This document shows positions 1-9,175 of a stretch of 64,000 nucleotides of DNA, piece after piece. The notes below the pieces were generated by a model that worked only from the letters and a program-made list of their open reading frames with translations, was not told the DNA's origin and made no database searches. Where the stretch lies: positions 1,782,764-1,846,763 of the forward strand of contig NC_012997.1 of NCBI RefSeq assembly GCF_000023025.1, given 5' to 3'. Position 1 is the stretch's first letter, and each line of letters begins with the position of its first letter. The position numbers were made by a program, and so were the translations under genes. This DNA comes from Teredinibacter turnerae T7901. Lineage in GTDB: Bacteria > Pseudomonadota > Gammaproteobacteria > Pseudomonadales > Cellvibrionaceae.

Positions 1-1615
1 CGGGCTCCGGTGCAGGTTGTGATGGTGCCAACTGCTGTACAACAGGCTTCGGCATGGCCACTGGCGCAGTTGGTGCAGAACTGTCGTCTTGATCTTCCTG
101 ATGATTGAGTTCGATGGTATAGCTTATCTCAGACGTGTCGTCGTCATCGCGCAGACGTGTAACTTCATAGTGCGGCGTTACCATTTCGGTGTTCGGGAGC
201 ACTGTCACCCGTGTTTGGTGGCGGTTTTCGATATCCGAGATCGATTTGCGCTTTTCATTTAGCAGGTAGGTTGCAACCGGCACGGGAACCACCGCGCGGA
301 TTTCTGCGCTGCGCTCCTTCTGCGCTTCTTCTTCAACCAGACGTAGAATGGAGAGTGCGATGGACTTGGTGCCACGAATAGTGCCTTGGCCACTGCAGCG
401 AGGGCAGACTTTGGAGGTGGTTTCTCCAAGTGACGGGCGCAGGCGCTGGCGTGACATTTCAAGTAAACCAAAGCGAGAGATACGGCCCACCTGGACACGA
501 GCACGGTCCATTTTCAGTGCATCGCGCACACGGTTTTCAACGGCGCGCTGGTTGCGAACTGGCTGCATATCGATAAAGTCGATAACCACCAGGCCACCCA
601 TATCGCGCAAACGCAACTGGCGGGCGATCTCGTCGGCCGCTTCCAGGTTCGTTTGAAGTGCAGTTTCTTCAATGTCACCGCCTTTGGTTGCGCGCGATGA
701 GTTGATGTCGATACTCACCAGCGCCTCGGTAACATCGATAACGATGGAGCCGCCAGAGGGCAGTTTTACTTCGCGTTCGAAGGCGGTTTCGATCTGACCT
801 TCGATCTGATAGTGATTGAACAAAGGTACCGACTTTTCATACAGCTTTACTTTGCTGCGATAGTTTGGCATCACCATTTGGACGAAGTCCGCTGCCTGAT
901 TGTAAGCGGCGATGTCGTCTACAATGACTTCACCAATATCGGGGCGCAGATAATCGCGAATGGCACGAATAATTACATTACTTTCCTGGAACAGAAATGC
1001 AGGTGCCGTGCTCTGATTAGCCGCTTCCTGGATATTGTTCCAAAGGGTGGTGAGATAGTTCATATCCCACTGCAGTTCCTCTGCGGAGCGACCGACGCCA
1101 GCAGTGCGCACGATAATACCCATACCATTAGGTATTTCGATTTGGCTTAGCGCGTCTTTTAGTTCGGAGCGATCATCGCCATCGATGCGCCGTGAAATAC
1201 CGCCAGCGCGGGGGTTGTTTGGCATAAGTACCAGGTAACGACCCGCGAGGCTGATAAATGTGGTGAGCGCGGCGCCTTTGTTGCCGCGTTCTTCTTTGTC
1301 CACTTGTACGATAACTTCCATGCCTTCTTTGACGACATCTTTGATGCGGATGCGGCCATCGATTTCATTGGGTTGCTTGAGGAAGTATTCGCGAGAAATT
1401 TCTTTGAGGGGGAGGAATCCGTTACGGCCCTTGTCGTATTCAACAAATGCCGCTTCTAGAGAAGGTTCGATACGGGTAATTTTACCCTTGTAAATGTTGG
1501 CCTTGCGTTGTTCTTTTAATCGGTTTTCAATGTCCAGGTCATAAAGCCACTGACCGTCGACAAGGGCTACGCGCAGCTCTTCAGGCTGGGTAGCGTTAAT
1601 GAGCATTCTCTTCAT
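1..1615 (-). CDS. rne: Ribonuclease E, N-terminal part (runs off window)
   Basis: Endoribonuclease that initiates mRNA decay and rRNA/tRNA processing and scaffolds the degradosome. The start is the ATG at 1615 ([20 protein letters not shown]), the classic RNase E/G opening. The S1 RNA-binding domain follows (about residues 35-120), then the catalytic region and a CPRC zinc-link motif after KV, which in known RNase E joins two subunits. After the catalytic part the frame turns Pro/Ala/Gln-rich, as expected for the start of the disordered scaffold; the rest lies outside the window. It is divergent from rluC, the usual gammaproteobacterial arrangement. Confidence 0.96.
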   Translation of the reverse strand, partial: MKRMLINATQPEELRVALVDGQWLYDLDIENRLKEQRKANIYKGKITRIEPSLEAAFVEYDKGRNGFLPLKEISREYFLKQPNEIDGRIRIKDVVKEGMEVIVQVDKEERGNKGAALTTFISLAGRYLVLMPNNPRAGGISRRIDGDDRSELKDALSQIEIPNGMGIIVRTAGVGRSAEELQWDMNYLTTLWNNIQEAANQSTAPAFLFQESNVIIRAIRDYLRPDIGEVIVDDIAAYNQAADFVQMVMPNYRSKVKLYEKSVPLFNHYQIEGQIETAFEREVKLPSGGSIVIDVTEALVSIDINSSRATKGGDIEETALQTNLEAADEIARQLRLRDMGGLVVIDFIDMQPVRNQRAVENRVRDALKMDRARVQVGRISRFGLLEMSRQRLRPSLGETTSKVCPRCSGQGTIRGTKSIALSILRLVEEEAQKERSAEIRAVVPVPVATYLLNEKRKSISDIENRHQTRVTVLPNTEMVTPHYEVTRLRDDDDTSEISYTIELNHQEDQDDSSAPTAPVAMPKPVVQQLAPSQPAPEP

Positions 1616-2400
1616 TTATGATTCTCTGTGGTGTGCAAGCCACAGAGGACGCCAGCCCGGATACGAAGGTTGAGCGAGAAAACCAGATGAGTAACTATTG
1701 TGCGGGTAACAGTTGGCGAGATTTACTGTTCTAGCGGACGGACCGCTGACGTAAATCGTTGTCATCTATCCCAGAGCCCACGAGGGGCGCGGGCAATTAC
1801 CTACTATGTCTACCAATAGTGACGACTGGAAAGACCTCAATCCTGTTTGGTTTTGTGTGGGTAGCATTAAAACCAGGAGTGAATTCCACTGTCGCCTTTG
1901 TCATCTATAGTCCGTAAATCTTCACGGACTATTCAATTGTCTGCTCTTGACAGCGGCTGTTTGAAAAGTAATCACCATAACCGTCGTGGGGTTGGAAATT
2001 CACCCGGCTGCTCACCAGGTATTCATCTGCGTACCTGGTGAGGTCGTTCCTTTCAAATGGACGAAACGCCGAATGCTTTTTTCGCTGACGTTCAAGTCGT
2101 ATAAAGGAGTGCGTACAACGAAAGATTCTTTTCAATCGACAGGCTGTCGACCTAAGTTTCTCTAAGCAACGTACTCTGTTAGAGCACAATATTGTTGCAA
2201 TTTAAGCCCGAGCTAATATTTTCCGGAGCTCGGGGACCAAATCTCATTCATTACCAAGTCCAGCGATTCTATGGAATTCTGCTGCGACCAGTGTCGGGGA
2301 AGGTTGTTTAAGTCCTATTCGAAATAAGAAACTTTTGTTGCAAAAACAACAAATTACACCCAACTTGACGGACTATAGCACCGTTGGTCACGCCTTGCAA
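1616..2400 (-). promoter_or_regulatory. Long rne leader with several hairpins
   Basis: This stretch of nearly 800 bases holds no convincing gene. On the minus strand it would be the 5' leader of rne. Clear inverted repeats are at 1907-1932 (9-bp arms ATAGTCCGT/ACGGACTAT), 2013-2040 (CACCAGGTA/TACCTGGTG) and 2207-2234 (CCCGAGCT/AGCTCGGG). Enterobacterial rne has a long leader whose hairpins mediate feedback by RNase E itself; the same role here is inferred from position and structure only. Confidence 0.5.
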
Positions 2401-2428
2401 TTTCCGGTGTGGGTGGTTTGTGTATACT
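2401..2428 (+). promoter_or_regulatory. Possible rluC promoter
   Basis: A good -10 hexamer TATACT lies at 2423-2428 with a weak -35 (TTTCCG, 2401-2406) 16 bases upstream. It lies downstream of the earliest in-frame start at 2409, which supports choosing the later rluC start at 2517. Confidence 0.35.
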
Positions 2429-2516
2429 AACTACCCTCAGCTCTCGTGAACCTGTGCGTGTATCTTTTAATCCCTGTTATTATGCGCGTCGTTATTCCAA
2501 TTCGCAGCAGCCACAC

Positions 2517-3461
2517 ATGTCTCAGCAGGTTCAATTCTTCACCATAACCGACGATAACGCGGGTCAACGCATCGACAACTTTTTGGTTGCACGCTTGAAA
2601 GGTGCGCCTAAATCATTGATTTACAGAATAATTCGTCGTGGTGAAGTACGTGTAAATAAAGGTCGGGTGAAGCCAGAGCGCAAGTTGGCCGTTGGTGACC
2701 TGGTACGTGTTCCGCCAATCAGGTTGGCGGAACCTGACGCGCCGACCCCGGCAGGCAAGTCACTTTTGCTGGCGTTGGAAGATGCAGTTTTGTACGAAAC
2801 CGACCAGCTTTTGGTGGTGAACAAGCCATCTGGGCTCGCTGTTCACGGCGGCTCCGGCGTAAACCTCGGCCTTATTGAGGCAATTCGCCAGCTCAAAGCG
2901 AAAGATACCGCGTTGGAACTGGTGCATCGTCTTGACCGGGAGACGTCTGGCTGCATACTCATTGCGCGTAAACGGTCTATGCTGCGCTACTTGCAGGATC
3001 TGTTTCGGGGCGAAAAACAGGTTGATAAACGCTATCAGGCGCTGGTGAAAGGGCGTTGGCCGAATCGTGCACACTCCGTGAATGTGCCGCTGTTGAAAGG
3101 CGAAGTGGGGAATGGCGAACGTATCGTACGGGCAAGCCCCGAGGGCAAGCCTTCGCGCACAGAATTTGATGTGCTCGAGCGGTTTGAGAGTGCGACATTG
3201 ATCGAGGCCAGGCCGATCACCGGGCGCACCCATCAAATACGCGTCCACGCCCAATACAAGGGGCATCCCTTGGTGGGTGATGATAAATACGGCGACGACG
3301 AATTTAATAAGGTTATGAGCCAGTTCGGATCTCGGCGCCTTTTTCTCCATGCTGGCTACCTGGGCGTGCCTATGCCGGACGGGGAATATTTGGAATTTCG
3401 TGCGCCATTGCCGGACGATTTACAAGCGACACTCAAACAGCTAAAAGCAAGCGAGAGGTAA
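2517..3461 (+). CDS. rluC: 23S rRNA pseudouridine synthase RluC
   Basis: RluA-family pseudouridine synthase, expected to modify 23S rRNA uridines (955/2504/2580 in E. coli). The ATG at 2517 gives 314 residues beginning MSQQVQFF, with an N-terminal S4 RNA-binding domain (about 15-75, RIDNFLVARL) followed by the catalytic domain. The motif HRLDRETSG contains the catalytic aspartate, and GRTHQIRVH is the conserved C-terminal family motif. An in-frame start at 2409 would add 36 unlikely residues. It lies divergent from rne, as in E. coli. A HAD phosphatase follows two bases after the stop. Confidence 0.93.
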   Translation: MSQQVQFFTITDDNAGQRIDNFLVARLKGAPKSLIYRIIRRGEVRVNKGRVKPERKLAVGDLVRVPPIRLAEPDAPTPAGKSLLLALEDAVLYETDQLLVVNKPSGLAVHGGSGVNLGLIEAIRQLKAKDTALELVHRLDRETSGCILIARKRSMLRYLQDLFRGEKQVDKRYQALVKGRWPNRAHSVNVPLLKGEVGNGERIVRASPEGKPSRTEFDVLERFESATLIEARPITGRTHQIRVHAQYKGHPLVGDDKYGDDEFNKVMSQFGSRRLFLHAGYLGVPMPDGEYLEFRAPLPDDLQATLKQLKASER

Positions 3462-3462
3462 C

Positions 3463-4101
3463 GTGCTTTATATTTTTGACTGGGACGGCACCATAAGTAA
3501 TTCTGCCGCCAAAATCGTAAGTTGCATGAACGCGGCCATTGTCCAGGCGGGTTTGCCCGCCGTTGAAGACGTGGCGATAAAGAATATCATCGGTTTAGGG
3601 CTGCCCGAAGCGGTCGCTCGATTGCTGCCGGAAGTAAGTGCTGAGCAATTGCAGGCAGTTCGCGACGGGTATTCGGCGTTCTTCATTGACGCCGATGTTA
3701 AGCCCTCGCCCTTTTTCGATGGCGTGATGGATACGTTGCAGACATTGGCCGCAGAGGGGCACATTTTGACAGTAGCGACAGGTAAGAGTCGCCGAGGGCT
3801 CGATCGGGTGCTCGCCAAGCTGGAATTGACGGATTTCTTTCATGGCAGTCGCTGCGCGGATGAAACTGCATCCAAACCCGACCCCAAAATGTTGCTTGAG
3901 CTGCTGGCGGAATTCGATGTGGACGCAGCCGATGCGGTTATGATTGGCGATACAGAATACGATATGGCGATGGCGCAGGCGATTGATATGCCGCGCATTG
4001 CGGTGAGCTTTGGCGCCCATCATATTGATCGGTTGCGTCCGTATAACCCAGAGCTGTGCGTGGACCACTTCGGCGATATTTTGCAGTGGAGAAAGTCCTG
4101 A
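3463..4101 (+). CDS. HAD-family phosphatase (Gph-like)
   Basis: Haloacid dehalogenase superfamily hydrolase, subfamily IA, 212 residues, likely a small-molecule phosphatase resembling phosphoglycolate phosphatase. Motif I is FDWDGT near the N terminus with both aspartates, motif II falls at VATGKSRRG, a conserved lysine at SKPDPKM, and motif IV at MIGDTEYD. The start is GTG at 3463, two bases after the rluC stop, so it is probably co-transcribed with rluC; the same pairing occurs in pseudomonads. Its stop overlaps the start of the next gene by one base. The substrate cannot be told from the sequence. Confidence 0.85.
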   Translation: MLYIFDWDGTISNSAAKIVSCMNAAIVQAGLPAVEDVAIKNIIGLGLPEAVARLLPEVSAEQLQAVRDGYSAFFIDADVKPSPFFDGVMDTLQTLAAEGHILTVATGKSRRGLDRVLAKLELTDFFHGSRCADETASKPDPKMLLELLAEFDVDAADAVMIGDTEYDMAMAQAIDMPRIAVSFGAHHIDRLRPYNPELCVDHFGDILQWRKS

Positions 4102-4598
4102 TGGCATATGAAATTCTGCTTGCTGATTACCACAACCCTGCTCACGCAGAGGCGCTGGCAACATTATTAGCGGCCTATTCCGCCGACCCCATGGGCGGCG
4201 GTGAGGCTCTGCCAGAAGCCCATTGTTTGCGCGCAGCGCAGGCGCTGGCTGATTTTGGCAACGCGTTTACGGTATTGGCGTTTGCCGCTGAAGGTGAAAA
4301 CCGAGAACCGGTGGCGCTGGCAAATTGCCTGGTCTCATTTTCGACGTTTTCACTTAAGCCATTAATTAACATTCACGACTTTTTTGTCGCGTCACATTGT
4401 CGAGGGACGGGGTTGGCGAGCCGTCTGTTGGACGAAGTGGCTCGGGAGGCGGGAGCGCGCGGATGCACGAAGCTAACTCTGGAGGTGTTGAACAACAATG
4501 TTCCTGCTAAGAAGCTCTATTCCAGGTTCGGTTTTGCGCCTTACGAACTTAGTCCTGGTGCGGGCGCCGCTGAGTTCTGGCAGATGTATTTGACTTAG
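4101..4598 (+). CDS. GNAT-family acetyltransferase
   Basis: GCN5-related N-acetyltransferase of 165 residues. The acetyl-CoA motif is visible as CRGTGLASRLLDEVAREAG (about residues 98-116), followed by the typical C-terminal LEVLNNNVPAKKLYSRFGF. The ATG at 4101 overlaps the TGA of the HAD gene (TGATG), implying translational coupling; an in-frame start at 4056 lies inside that gene and is less likely. The acceptor substrate is unknown. Confidence 0.85.
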   Translation: MAYEILLADYHNPAHAEALATLLAAYSADPMGGGEALPEAHCLRAAQALADFGNAFTVLAFAAEGENREPVALANCLVSFSTFSLKPLINIHDFFVASHCRGTGLASRLLDEVAREAGARGCTKLTLEVLNNNVPAKKLYSRFGFAPYELSPGAGAAEFWQMYLT

Positions 4599-4714
4599 TT
4601 TGTATCTGGCTGGGTTAGTCTGTGTCTGGCCCGGAGCTCACTGGCTCTAGTCCGGGTTAAGCGCCAACAACGCGGTGAAGTTGATTGGCGCCGACATAAG
4701 TCATCTCATCATTT
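4599..4714. terminator. Intergenic, possible bidirectional terminator
   Basis: Convergent space between the GNAT gene and yheS. It holds an imperfect stem (CCCGGA near 4630 with TCCGGG near 4650) without a clear T tract. Termination here is a weak inference. Confidence 0.25.
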
Positions 4715-6613
4715 CTATTCTGCGCGTATGCTGGCTTCCAGCGCTTCTTTCGCCTCAGATTCTTCCATCCAGGCCAGCTCTATATCATCAACCTCTTGTT
4801 TGAGCGTTGCCTGGGTTTTCAGTAACTCGCTGAGTTCGGCTCCGTCCCCATCGTAAATGTCCGGGTCGGCGAGACGAGATTCGACTTTTTCGAGTTTTTC
4901 TGTGGTTTTGCTTAACTTTTGCTCCAACTGCTTTATGCGCTTATTGTGTGGTGCCAACCGGGTACGGATCGCGGCTTCCTGTTGGCGCAACTCTTTTTTG
5001 TCGCCCTTGGGCGTGTCGCTGACAGAAGGGGACGTTGGCGCAGGTGCCTTCTCTTTGTCGAGGAGCCACTTGTGATAATCCTCAAGAGTGCCCTCAAAAG
5101 GCTCGATTTTACCGTCGCCTACCAGCAGGAATTCATCCACGGTGCTACGCAGCAGGTGTCTGTCGTGAGATACAACAACTATGGCGCCGCTAAATGCCTG
5201 AAGCGCCAGTTCTAGTGCGTGACGCACCTCCAGGTCCAGGTGGTTCGTCGGTTCATCCAGCAACAATAAATTAGGTTTTTGCCACGCGAGTAGGGCTAGT
5301 GCGAGCCGGGCCTTTTCGCCACCCGAGAAGTGACGAATAGTTTCAAATGCGCGATCTCCCTGAAAGCCGAAGCTGCCGAGAAAGTTGCGGATTTCCTGTT
5401 CGCGCGCACTGGGTGAGAGGCGTTGTATGTGTAGGGCACAGGAGGCATCCAGATCCAGATGTTCCAGCTGGTGCTGGGCAAAATAGCCGATTTTTAGATG
5501 CGTACCTTCGACAACTTCACCGGAAAGCGGTTTGATTTCGCCCGCAAGTGTTTTCATCAGCGAGCTTTTGCCCGCGCCATTGTGCCCTAACAAGCCAATC
5601 CGGTGGGATGAGAGAAGGCTGAGATTTACTGATGGCAAAACAGTTTTGCCCGGGTAGCCAATATCCAGCTTTGCCAGTGACAATAGCGTTGTGGGCAGCC
5701 GCTCCGGTTCCGGGAAGCGAAAGGTAAAGGGCGAGTCTACGTGTGCGGGTGAGATTTTCTCCATGCGCTCCAATTCTTTTAACCGGCTTTGTGCCTGTTT
5801 TGCTTTGGAGGCCTTGGCGCGAAACCGCCGGACAAAATCTTCGATCTCTGAAATACGCTGTTGCTGCTTCTGGAACTCTACTGCCTGCTGTGCCAGGCGC
5901 TCGGCGCGTTGAGACTCGAACGCACTGTAATTTCCGCTATAGCTGTTGAACTGTGCGTTTTCAATGTGCGCAATGGATTCTGCGAGATTGTCGAGAAACT
6001 CTCTATCGTGCGAAATAATCAACAGTGTCCCACCGTATTGGCGCAGCCACTGTTCGAGCCACACGGTAGCATCCAGATCCAAGTGGTTGGTGGGTTCGTC
6101 CAGCAACAGCAGATCGGAGCGGCACATCAGGGCCTGTGCGAGATTTAGCCGGATTCGCCAGCCTCCGGAGAAACTGCCGGTGTTGCGTGTGCTGTCATCA
6201 CTCGAGAAGCCAAGACCGCGCAACAGCCGTTCCGCTCTCGAGATGACGGTGTAACCGTCGATATTTTCCATTTCCTGGTAAAGCTGTGCCAACGCTTCGC
6301 CTTCATATTGGCCACTGTTTATTTTTTCCTCGACGTCGCGGTAGGGCGCATCGCCATCAATAACGTAGTCCAGCGCTGAGCGCGTACTGGTAGATATTTC
6401 CTGCGCCATATGGGCTATTTGCCAATTGGCTGGAATGCTGCGCGAACCCGCGTCTTCAGTGATTTCGCCAAGTAACAGTTTAAACAGCGTGGATTTACCG
6501 CTGCCGTTCGCCCCGACGATTCCCCAGGTTTGGCCCGGGAAAATGGTGAGTGATGCGTCTTCAAGCAATACTTTGTTGCCGCGTTGGAGGCTGATGGAGT
6601 TGAGTTGAATCAT
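4715..6613 (-). CDS. yheS: ABC-F ATPase YheS/Uup type
   Basis: ABC-F protein of 632 residues with two ATP-binding domains and no membrane segment; members act on the ribosome rather than in transport. The first domain has Walker A GANGSGKST (about 34-42), signature SFSGGWR and Walker B LLLLDEPTNHLDL. The second has GHNGAGKSS, HFSGGEKAR and LLLLDEPTNHLDL. The linker is arginine- and lysine-rich, and a C-terminal coiled coil (about 545-625) is rich in Glu/Lys/Leu. Length and order fit YheS of gammaproteobacteria (about 637 residues). The stop is convergent with the GNAT gene and the start lies ten bases from the yceF stop. Confidence 0.9.
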   Translation of the reverse strand: MIQLNSISLQRGNKVLLEDASLTIFPGQTWGIVGANGSGKSTLFKLLLGEITEDAGSRSIPANWQIAHMAQEISTSTRSALDYVIDGDAPYRDVEEKINSGQYEGEALAQLYQEMENIDGYTVISRAERLLRGLGFSSDDSTRNTGSFSGGWRIRLNLAQALMCRSDLLLLDEPTNHLDLDATVWLEQWLRQYGGTLLIISHDREFLDNLAESIAHIENAQFNSYSGNYSAFESQRAERLAQQAVEFQKQQQRISEIEDFVRRFRAKASKAKQAQSRLKELERMEKISPAHVDSPFTFRFPEPERLPTTLLSLAKLDIGYPGKTVLPSVNLSLLSSHRIGLLGHNGAGKSSLMKTLAGEIKPLSGEVVEGTHLKIGYFAQHQLEHLDLDASCALHIQRLSPSAREQEIRNFLGSFGFQGDRAFETIRHFSGGEKARLALALLAWQKPNLLLLDEPTNHLDLEVRHALELALQAFSGAIVVVSHDRHLLRSTVDEFLLVGDGKIEPFEGTLEDYHKWLLDKEKAPAPTSPSVSDTPKGDKKELRQQEAAIRTRLAPHNKRIKQLEQKLSKTTEKLEKVESRLADPDIYDGDGAELSELLKTQATLKQEVDDIELAWMEESEAKEALEASIRAE

Positions 6614-6622
6614 AAGGTTCGG

Positions 6623-7213
6623 TTACAGCAGTTGGATGCCTGCGTTAGTGAGCATGGTGGTTAGCGCAATGAGAGGGAGTCCGATAAGCGCAGTGGGGTC
6701 TTCGCTGGTAATGGACTCGAACAACGCGATTCCCAGGCCCTCACATTTAAAGCTGCCAGCGCAGTCCAGAGGTTTTTCTCGTGCTATGTAGCGGGCAATT
6801 TGTTCGTTGTTAAGGGGGCGGAATTGTACATGAGTTTCAATGCATTGAAGTTGTTGAAAGTGGTCTTCGGTACGCAGCAGACAGATGGCGCTGTGAAAGC
6901 GTACTTCGCGGCCACTGCAGAAGCGCAGTTGCTCTTGTGCATTTTCGGCGGTGCCGGGTTTGCCCAGTACGCGTCCACCACATTCAGCGGTTTGGTCGCA
7001 GCCAATGATTAGTCCGCCAATGCCATTGGCCGAAGCAGCCCAGGCTTTCGCTTTGGCGAGTCGTTGTGCCAAAGCACAAGCGGGCTCATTTATTAGTGCT
7101 TCTTCATCTATATGCGTGGGGGACGCGGTAAATTTAAGTTGCAACTGGGTGAGCTGTTGCTGTCGGTAACGAGAGCCGGACGCCAGAGTAATGTTGGGGG
7201 GTATGGTAGGCAT
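6623..7213 (-). CDS. yceF: Maf-like nucleotide pyrophosphatase (YceF type)
   Basis: Maf/YceF nucleoside triphosphate pyrophosphatase. The YceF branch is known to hydrolyse 7-methyl-GTP and related modified nucleotides. The N terminus LASGSRYRQQQL is the family's phosphate-binding signature, and IIGCDQTAE carries the catalytic acidic residue. The start at 7213 (MPTIPPNITLASGS) gives 196 residues, close to the family norm; an upstream in-frame ATG at 7270 would add 19 residues. It is divergent from yceD with a short shared promoter region, the same neighbourhood as E. coli yceF-yceD-rpmF. Confidence 0.85.
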   Translation of the reverse strand: MPTIPPNITLASGSRYRQQQLTQLQLKFTASPTHIDEEALINEPACALAQRLAKAKAWAASANGIGGLIIGCDQTAECGGRVLGKPGTAENAQEQLRFCSGREVRFHSAICLLRTEDHFQQLQCIETHVQFRPLNNEQIARYIAREKPLDCAGSFKCEGLGIALFESITSEDPTALIGLPLIALTTMLTNAGIQLL

Positions 7214-7301
7214 AATGTTGGTGCAGTCGAGTTTTTGAAAATGCTTAATTTTCAATGTTTTCTTTGACATGGTATAGGCAATTCCCTATTATCGCGCGCT
7301 T

Positions 7302-7868
7302 ATGTCAGAGGGTGCCCCTTCAAAACAGCTGCCAAAGTTGGTAGATCCCAGGAAATTTGCTCACCAAAACAAGCACTTGGCGGGCATTGTACCTGAGGCT
7401 GGTCTGCCGCGCTTGGCCAAAAGCAAACCGGATGCCGATGCCGCGCAGCCCGGTTGCCATGCGTCTGCCGAGCTGGAATTCCATGTGGATGAACAGTATC
7501 GGAAATGCGTGACTGGTAAGGTTTGGGCAAAGGTAACGGTTGAGTGTCAACGTTGCCTCGAACCTCTGGAGCTGGACGTCCAAACAGAGGTTAACCTCGC
7601 AATTGTTTGGAAGGAAGATGATTCCCGCCAGTTGCCGGAGACCCTCGATCCCTGGATTGTCTCGGAAGAGCAAGGGGATTTGTACGCGATTCTGGAAGAG
7701 GAGCTTTTGCTGGCGTTGCCGGCGGTGGCTTATCACGATTTCCAGTGTATCGATAGCGCGCTTATGGAAGCGGGTGATGATACGCAAGCGTCTGCAGAAG
7801 TTGAGTCCAAGCCCAATCCTTTTGATGTGCTGGCTCAATTAAAACAGACAATGAAGAAAGACGATTAA
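7302..7868 (+). CDS. yceD: YceD/DUF177 protein
   Basis: DUF177 family protein of 188 residues, linked in E. coli and plants to 23S rRNA accumulation. The conserved CQRCLEPL motif is present near residue 84, and an acidic segment (EEQGDLYAILEEELLLALP) follows as usual for the family. It opens the yceD-rpmF-plsX-fab cluster and lies 74 bases upstream of rpmF. Identification rests on the CxxC motif plus conserved synteny; the biochemical function is not settled. Confidence 0.88.
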   Translation: MSEGAPSKQLPKLVDPRKFAHQNKHLAGIVPEAGLPRLAKSKPDADAAQPGCHASAELEFHVDEQYRKCVTGKVWAKVTVECQRCLEPLELDVQTEVNLAIVWKEDDSRQLPETLDPWIVSEEQGDLYAILEEELLLALPAVAYHDFQCIDSALMEAGDDTQASAEVESKPNPFDVLAQLKQTMKKDD

Positions 7869-7942
7869 CCAAACGTTCGACCACTCCCTGGTTGCTTTCA
7901 ACTTTGGATGCAAATAGAGGAGAGCGTCAGCAGGAGTAAACT

Positions 7943-8125
7943 ATGGCCGTTCAACAGAACCGAAAAACTCGTTCCAAGCGTGGCATGCGTCGTTCGCACG
8001 ATGCTTTGACCAGCTCTACCCTTTCCACCGACCCAACCACTGGTGAAAAGCACCGCCGTCACCACGTGACTGCCGATGGCTTTTACCGCGGTCGCAAAGT
8101 TGTTGAAGTTGGCGACGACGAGTAA
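7943..8125 (+). CDS. rpmF: 50S ribosomal protein L32
   Basis: Ribosomal protein L32, 60 residues, beginning [20 protein letters not shown], which is the typical basic N terminus of the family in gammaproteobacteria. A GAGG-type ribosome binding site lies in the upstream bases. It sits between yceD and plsX as in many proteobacteria, linking ribosome and membrane-lipid synthesis in one transcript. Confidence 0.97.
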   Translation: MAVQQNRKTRSKRGMRRSHDALTSSTLSTDPTTGEKHRRHHVTADGFYRGRKVVEVGDDE

Positions 8126-8127
8126 GT

Positions 8128-9120
8128 TTGTCACAACAGATACATCTCTCTATTGATGCGATGGGCGGGGACCAAGGTCCCCGCCTTGTTATTGAGGCAT
8201 CAATCGCCTTTCTCAAACGCTACCCTCACACACGTCTTACCTTGTTTGGCGATTTTGCTGACTTGGAGGCTGCCGTGAAGGGTAGCGTTTGTGCTTCCCG
8301 CATGTCCCTTATTCAAACCGAAATAACTGTTGCTGCTGATGAGAGGGCGGGTAGCGCTTTGCGTCATAAACAAGGCTCATCCATGTGGAAGGCGGTGGAG
8401 CTGGTGGCGACAGGGCAGGCGGACGCTTGCGTGAGCGGTGGCAACACCGGCGCGTTAATGGCGATGGGACGCAAACTTATCAAAACGTTCCCAGGGGTGA
8501 GTCGACCAGCGATCTGTAAGCCCATTCCGACAGCACGCGGATCGAGCTTTATTCTTGATCTCGGCGCCAACCTCAACTGTTCGGCTCAGCAACTGGTGCA
8601 GTTTGCGCTCATGGGGTCTGCTTTGGCGAGAGTGTATGGTCGCGAAAACCCGTCGGTGGCGCTGTTGAATGTGGGTACAGAGCTGAGCAAGGGCAGTGAG
8701 TCTATTCTTACCGCCGCAGCGCTGATGCGGGAGCACCCGACGATTAACTTCGCAGGGTTTGTAGAAGGGCACGGTCTGTATCAAGGCGAAGTCGACGTTG
8801 TTGTGTGCGACGGTCTCATCGGCAACGTGGCATTAAAGGTGAGCGAAGGTGTCGCTGCATTTATTGCCTCCAGCCTGAAAGCCAAATTGCGTGAGAATCG
8901 TTTCAATCAGATTGCTGGCTTAATTGTGGAGCCCCTCCTGCGTCGCTGGATGGCAGCGTACAACCCGTCGAACTTTAATGGTGCTGCCATGCTGGGTCTT
9001 CAGCGAACACTGGTAAAAAGCCATGGCGGCACCGACAAGTTTGGTTTTGAGCAGGCTTTGGTCGCCGCAGTGGACCAGGTGTCGGCTAATATTCCCGAGC
9101 GGATAGCTCAGTGTCTTTGA
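8128..9120 (+). CDS. plsX: Phosphate acyltransferase PlsX
   Basis: Converts acyl-ACP to acyl-phosphate at the start of phospholipid synthesis. The protein of 330 residues opens MSQQIHLSIDAMGGDQGP, with the hallmark DAMGGD motif. The only start consistent with full length is a TTG at 8128, two bases after the rpmF stop; the first ATG would cut into the DAMGGD motif. Translation is probably coupled to rpmF. Unlike E. coli, fabH does not follow; fabD comes directly after a 55-base gap. Confidence 0.94.
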   Translation: MSQQIHLSIDAMGGDQGPRLVIEASIAFLKRYPHTRLTLFGDFADLEAAVKGSVCASRMSLIQTEITVAADERAGSALRHKQGSSMWKAVELVATGQADACVSGGNTGALMAMGRKLIKTFPGVSRPAICKPIPTARGSSFILDLGANLNCSAQQLVQFALMGSALARVYGRENPSVALLNVGTELSKGSESILTAAALMREHPTINFAGFVEGHGLYQGEVDVVVCDGLIGNVALKVSEGVAAFIASSLKAKLRENRFNQIAGLIVEPLLRRWMAAYNPSNFNGAAMLGLQRTLVKSHGGTDKFGFEQALVAAVDQVSANIPERIAQCL

Positions 9121-9175
9121 GCTGTGCGTGTTTAACTGCATGTTTTACTAGAACAAAAGCAAGGTAAGTAGAGTT

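Noticed and set aside
1929-2189. 86-codon minus-strand frame inside the rne leader
   Set aside because: It overlaps conserved-looking hairpins, has basic low-complexity composition and no recognisable domain.
2760-3350. 196-codon antisense frame inside rluC
   Set aside because: Shadow of a GC-rich real gene; rluC has clear catalytic motifs in the other strand.
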